From Shewanella sp. TC10 (GTDB taxonomy: Bacteria; Pseudomonadota; Gammaproteobacteria; Enterobacterales; Shewanellaceae), in NCBI RefSeq assembly GCF_009663145.1, contig NZ_VKHR01000013.1, positions 32,649 through 96,648 on the forward strand: a stretch of DNA of 64,000 bases, written 5' to 3'. The notes under the pieces are model-generated. The model was given only the letters and a program-made list of their open reading frames with translations. It was not told the DNA's origin and did no database searches. Position numbers and translations under genes: made by a program. Shown piece after piece: positions 60,458 to 64,000 of this stretch; position 1 is the stretch's first letter; every line of letters starts with the position of its first letter.

Positions 60458-60718
60458 TTAACCTAGTAAGTTATTTGAGCGAACGTATTGTTCAAATTCA
60501 GTGTAACCGCCAACATGAACTTCATCTACGAAGATTTGCGGTACAGTTTCAACAGGCTTACCCACTGTTTTCTCTAAATCAGCTTTAGAAATACCTTCAG
60601 CATGAATATCGACATATTTAAATTTAAAACCGTCACGTTGTTCAGTTAATTTTTCTGATAATTCAACTGCACGTACACAATATGGACAGCCTGGACGGCC
60701 AAAAATTACAACAAACAT
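60458..60718 (-). CDS. grxA: Glutaredoxin 1
   Basis: GrxA is a GSH-dependent dithiol reductant for ribonucleotide reductase and other disulfides. The 86-residue protein (E. coli 85) has the active site Cys-Pro-Tyr-Cys (GRPGCPYCVRAVEL), plus KPVETVPQIFVDEVHVGGY (TVP loop and GG motif). Single gene between the porin and radD. Confidence 0.95.
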   Translation of the reverse strand: MFVVIFGRPGCPYCVRAVELSEKLTEQRDGFKFKYVDIHAEGISKADLEKTVGKPVETVPQIFVDEVHVGGYTEFEQYVRSNNLLG

Positions 60719-60790
60719 AGTGACTCCTTTTTTTGATTTGACGATTTATACCATAAGTTTTATCGAATTGATAATTTATAGCTAACTCGA

Positions 60791-62548
60791 CTAAAAACTA
60801 CTTTCGTTAATGGTTTTATATCGGCCTTTATAGTCAAAAAACTTTTCGACTAAATCCCATTTGTGTTTTTGTTTTTTAAGTAGCAGTAAATCAGGCTTTT
60901 TAAATCTGTCGATTTGAGCTACAAGCTGTTGAGGTGTTTTATATTGTGGGTGCTTCATTCCCGGTGTTCTTGAATGTGGTGCTATAAAGATAGCGAATAA
61001 AGCTCGTCGCTGGGCAGGTGTGTCCATTTTGAAGGTTTCTTTGAAGTCATTGGCTTCAATATCAAAATATTGCACTATCAAGTTATTTTCTTCAGCTTTG
61101 AGTTGCATTTCTTGGCATTTAAATAAGTGGTGATGTTGTGACGCTAGTACTTGCTTTAAACGTTTGTCAGGGTCGATAAGTGTTGACTGGCAGGTTTGGC
61201 AGATACGCGCTGCAATATCATTTTCTGCGCCACAATCAGGGCAAGATTTAGAGCGGAACCGAAAATCACATTGCTGTTTTTGGGTATCGTGCGTATTTTC
61301 GATTAGCCCTTGGCAGCGCCTACCGAAATGTTCAACGATATCTCCGTCACCATCAACTAGCCCCCAAAAGGTATTAGCAAATTGACATACAGGACAATGG
61401 ACCTGAACGGGTACAGACTTGCTATTAGTTTTTACTTGGCCGACTTCTGGGAAATATAAATCATAACCATTTGCAGCGTAATCGATAACTAAGCAATCAG
61501 CTTTATTAGGCGCTAAACGTAAGCCTCTGCCAATCATTTGTTGAAATAAGCTAACGGATGCTGTGGGCCTTAATATCGCGATTAAATCAACGTGAGGTGC
61601 GTCAAACCCCGTTGTTAGTACAGCAACGTTAACGATGAACTTAAGTTGCTGCTGTTTAAAGCGGGAAATAATCTCATCGCGTTCAATATGAGGAGTATCT
61701 GCAGTAATTAAAGCGGCATCATCTGCTAGCAATTTAATGATTTCTTTTGCATGTCTAACCGTAGCTGCAAAAATAAGCACGCCTTTACGATGCTCTGCAA
61801 GTTGTAGAACTTGTTTGATAATTGCAGTGGTTGCACGGCCTTGATGATTGAGTAAATCATCGACTTCTTTTTGTTGATACTCGCCAGTTTCTGATGGCGA
61901 GATTTGGCTAAAGTCGTATTGAGCACTTAAGCCATCAAAAATCTTCGGCGCTGTTAAGTAACCCTTTTTAATCAAAGGCCGCATTGGTAATTCAAAAATG
62001 CATTGTTCAAATATCGGCTTTTCAGTATTACCGACTTTGCCATGGTAGTGGTGTCGGTATATCCAACCTAAGCCTAAACGGTATGGTGTCGCGGTTAATC
62101 CTAGTAATTTAAGTTGTGGGTTTTGCTTTTTCAAATGGGCAAGTAGCTGCCAATATTGGCTATTTTCATCGTTGCTGACTCTGTGACACTCATCGATGAT
62201 CACTAAAGAAAATTTCTGCTTAAATTTCTCTGGTGCGCGTGCTGCTGATTGCACGCTTGCAACGACAGTTTTACCAACAGCTTTTTTTTGATTAAGGCCT
62301 GCTGAATAAATACTGGCTTGGTCTGTCAATAAACCTACTTTTTCCGCATTCTGCGCCACTAACTCTTTGACATGAGTTAGTACTAATACATTGCCTCTCG
62401 CTATACGAGCTAGCTCGGCAATGACAATGCTTTTTCCAGCACCAGTAGGCAGGACGAGTACCGCTGAGTCGTTACTCTTTTTAAAGTGGGCTATTGCAGC
62501 ATTGACTGAATCTTGCTGATAATCACGCAGTGAAATGGCTACAGACAT
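60791..62548 (-). CDS. radD: DEAD/DEAH-box helicase RadD (YejH)
   Basis: RadD is an SF2 ATPase that supports homologous recombination and ionising-radiation resistance. The 585-residue protein (E. coli 586) has Walker A VLPTGAGKSIVIAEL near residue 33-47, DECHRVS as motif II, LGLTATPYRLGLGW as motif III, and motif VI QMIGRGLRLAP. A Zn-binding region with two CxxC pairs (CPDCGAEND and CQTCQS near residues 440-465) precedes the C-terminus. Length and domain order fit RadD. Confidence 0.93.
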   Translation of the reverse strand: MSVAISLRDYQQDSVNAAIAHFKKSNDSAVLVLPTGAGKSIVIAELARIARGNVLVLTHVKELVAQNAEKVGLLTDQASIYSAGLNQKKAVGKTVVASVQSAARAPEKFKQKFSLVIIDECHRVSNDENSQYWQLLAHLKKQNPQLKLLGLTATPYRLGLGWIYRHHYHGKVGNTEKPIFEQCIFELPMRPLIKKGYLTAPKIFDGLSAQYDFSQISPSETGEYQQKEVDDLLNHQGRATTAIIKQVLQLAEHRKGVLIFAATVRHAKEIIKLLADDAALITADTPHIERDEIISRFKQQQLKFIVNVAVLTTGFDAPHVDLIAILRPTASVSLFQQMIGRGLRLAPNKADCLVIDYAANGYDLYFPEVGQVKTNSKSVPVQVHCPVCQFANTFWGLVDGDGDIVEHFGRRCQGLIENTHDTQKQQCDFRFRSKSCPDCGAENDIAARICQTCQSTLIDPDKRLKQVLASQHHHLFKCQEMQLKAEENNLIVQYFDIEANDFKETFKMDTPAQRRALFAIFIAPHSRTPGMKHPQYKTPQQLVAQIDRFKKPDLLLLKKQKHKWDLVEKFFDYKGRYKTINESSF

Positions 62549-62671
62549 AAACTCTTTGTTATTTAACTCGTATTGAATGTGTGAGCTGGGCTCATGAGCG
62601 AAGAGCTACTTTAGCATGGAAGTGGATGTAAATTAGATTTTTACCATTATAGAAATAGATATATTTGACAT

Positions 62672-62697
62672 AAAAAAGCCCCCTCAATTGAGGGGGC
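62672..62697 (-). terminator. Intrinsic terminator after acs
   Basis: GCCCCCTCAATTGAGGGGGC is a perfect 20-base palindrome; on the minus strand TTTTTT follows. Confidence 0.92.
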
Positions 62698-62776
62698 AAT
62701 GAGAATCTGGTCAAGACTCTCTAGGTGGGTAGGACGTAAAAGGTGTGATTAACCTGACAGGTAAAACACGTCAGAG

Positions 62777-64000
62777 TTATTCAGTTTTATTTAAGCGAGA
62801 CTCAATAAGCGTATCGATTACTGCTGGATCTGCCAGTGTTGAAGAATCACCTAAGTTAGTCACTTCATTGGCTGCAATCTTACGTAAGAATCGACGCATA
62901 ATTTTACCAGAGCGTGTCTTAGGTAAACCGCCAGCCCATTGAATTAAATCAGGGGTTGCTAAGGCACCAATTTCTTTACGTACCCACTGGCGAAGCCCTT
63001 GACGTAGCTCTTCGGTTTCTTCAATACCTTTTGTTAGAGTCACATAAGCGTAGATGCCTTGGCCTTTGATGTCATGGGGGTAACCAACTACGGCGGCTTC
63101 AGCAACTAGCTCATGTGAAACTAGGGCGCTTTCAACTTCTGCAGTACCTAATCTGTGACCAGAAACATTGATAACGTCATCGACACGACCTGTGATCCAG
63201 TAATAGCCATCTTCATCACGACGAGCACCATCGCCTGTGAAGTACATGCCTCTGAACGTTTTAAAGTAAGTCAGTGCAAAGCGGTCATGGTCGCCATAAA
63301 CCGTGCGCATTTGGCCTGGCCAAGAGTCGAGGATGACTAAATTTCCTTCGACAGCGCCGTCTAAAATATTACCCATGTTATCAACTAAAGCAGGTTGCAC
63401 GCCAAAGAAAGGGCGAGTCGCAGAACCAGGTTTTGCATCTGTTGCACCAGGAAGTGGGCTAATTAAAATACCGCCAGTTTCTGTTTGCCACCAAGTATCG
63501 ACAATAGGGCAAGATTCATGACCAATGACTTCGTGATACCAACGCCATGCTTCAGGGTTAATTGGTTCACCCACTGAGCCCATAACACGTAACGAGCTGC
63601 CATCAAAACCTTCAAACTGCTCTTTACCTTCAGCCATTAATGCACGGATCAATGTTGGCGCTGTGTAGAGAATATTAACTTTATGACGGTCAACCATTTC
63701 ACCTAAACGAGAAGGGCCAGGGGAGTTAGGAACACCTTCATGAATAAGTACAGTTGCCCCGTTAGCTAATGGGCCATAAACCATGTACGAGTGACCTGTA
63801 ATCCAACCTACATCAGCAGTACACCAGTAAACTTCACCTTCTTTGTAGTCAAATACGTATTCGTGAGTCATTGATGCGTAAACCATGTAACCACCGGTCG
63901 TATGTAAAACGCCTTTAGGGTTACCAGTTGAACCAGAAGTGTAAAGTAGGAACAGCGGATCTTCAGCGCCCATTTCTTCTGCTTGGCAATGCTCTGAAGC
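62777..64000 (-). CDS. acs: Acetyl-CoA synthetase, C-terminal two thirds (5' end outside window)
   Basis: Acs makes acetyl-CoA from acetate, ATP and CoA through acetyl-AMP. The readable 407 residues start within [17 protein letters not shown] and include the P-loop [14 protein letters not shown], the AMP-site block [20 protein letters not shown] (key run [13 protein letters not shown]), WWQTETGG, and the hinge [15 protein letters not shown]. The acetylation-regulated Lys is in [11 protein letters not shown]. As Acs has about 650 residues, roughly 240 N-terminal residues lie beyond base 64000. A strong terminator follows. Confidence 0.96.
   Translation of the reverse strand, partial: ASEHCQAEEMGAEDPLFLLYTSGSTGNPKGVLHTTGGYMVYASMTHEYVFDYKEGEVYWCTADVGWITGHSYMVYGPLANGATVLIHEGVPNSPGPSRLGEMVDRHKVNILYTAPTLIRALMAEGKEQFEGFDGSSLRVMGSVGEPINPEAWRWYHEVIGHESCPIVDTWWQTETGGILISPLPGATDAKPGSATRPFFGVQPALVDNMGNILDGAVEGNLVILDSWPGQMRTVYGDHDRFALTYFKTFRGMYFTGDGARRDEDGYYWITGRVDDVINVSGHRLGTAEVESALVSHELVAEAAVVGYPHDIKGQGIYAYVTLTKGIEETEELRQGLRQWVRKEIGALATPDLIQWAGGLPKTRSGKIMRRFLRKIAANEVTNLGDSSTLADPAVIDTLIESRLNKTE

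Overview
This window comes from a gammaproteobacterial chromosome of moderately low GC, most probably a marine or cold-water Shewanella. That call rests on protein sequence and gene order: recC-recB-recD without ptrA, purM-purN opposite upp, yejM-yejL opposite yejK, ybgC-tolQRAB-pal-cpoB followed by tRNA-Lys genes, motY beside rnt, a polar-flagellum MotY, and a DcaP-type porin. No prophage, insertion sequence, CRISPR array or classical genomic island is visible. Almost everything is core genome, and the unusual material lies between genes.

Layout: 1-9564 holds the RecBCD operon on the minus strand (recD is cut by the window edge). 9565-10556 is a gene-free stretch built from repeats. 10557-14615 is a MoxR ATPase / DUF58 / membrane transglutaminase (TgpA-like) operon. 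14769-18475 carries the lytic transglycosylase slt and rmuC. 18676-20315 is the periplasmic methionine sulfoxide repair pair msrPQ. A structured 500-base leader then precedes a short MgtE-type transporter gene lacking CBS domains (20818-21663). 22359-25981 has tRNA-Pro(GGG), yejM, yejL and yejK. 26197-31519 has corA, an HD-GYP protein, a 2OG-Fe(II) oxygenase and a PhoP/PhoQ-like two-component system. 31752-39248 has a LysE exporter, a dicarboxylate/amino-acid symporter, a 1219-residue Ig-repeat lipoprotein and astB. 39595-51640 has topA, an unknown coiled-coil protein, cysB, purMN, upp, an NhaC-like antiporter, a 2-Cys peroxiredoxin, rnt and motY. 51641-53112 is a 1.5-kb gene-free stretch with a well-formed small-RNA candidate. 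53113-58783 is the Tol-Pal operon and tRNA-Lys genes. 59170-64000 has a DcaP-like porin, grxA, radD and the 3' part of acs.

Several groups of genes act together: RecBCD in double-strand-break repair; YbgC/TolQRAB/Pal/CpoB in outer-membrane constriction; MsrPQ, GrxA and peroxiredoxin in oxidative damage control; PurM/PurN and Upp in nucleotide synthesis and salvage. Two Mg2+-family transporters (MgtE-like and CorA) lie within 11 kb of the PhoPQ-like system.

The best candidates for undescribed biology are: (1) a minus-strand small RNA at about 51815-51973 with promoter, stacked hairpins, a pyrimidine-rich open stretch and an intrinsic terminator; (2) a leader upstream of the MgtE-like gene with a tiny Pro-Pro-containing ORF, a 14-bp long-range stem and a C-rich, G-poor tract, resembling the logic of the enterobacterial mgtA leader; (3) a degenerate tRNA-Lys with a hairpin insertion in its D-loop, leading a tRNA-Lys cluster; (4) three AGGTAC motifs spaced exactly 26 bases apart in a gene desert; and (5) divergent inverted copies of a dispersed-type repeat at 9.9-10.5 kb. 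All calls come from reading the sequence only; no database search was run.
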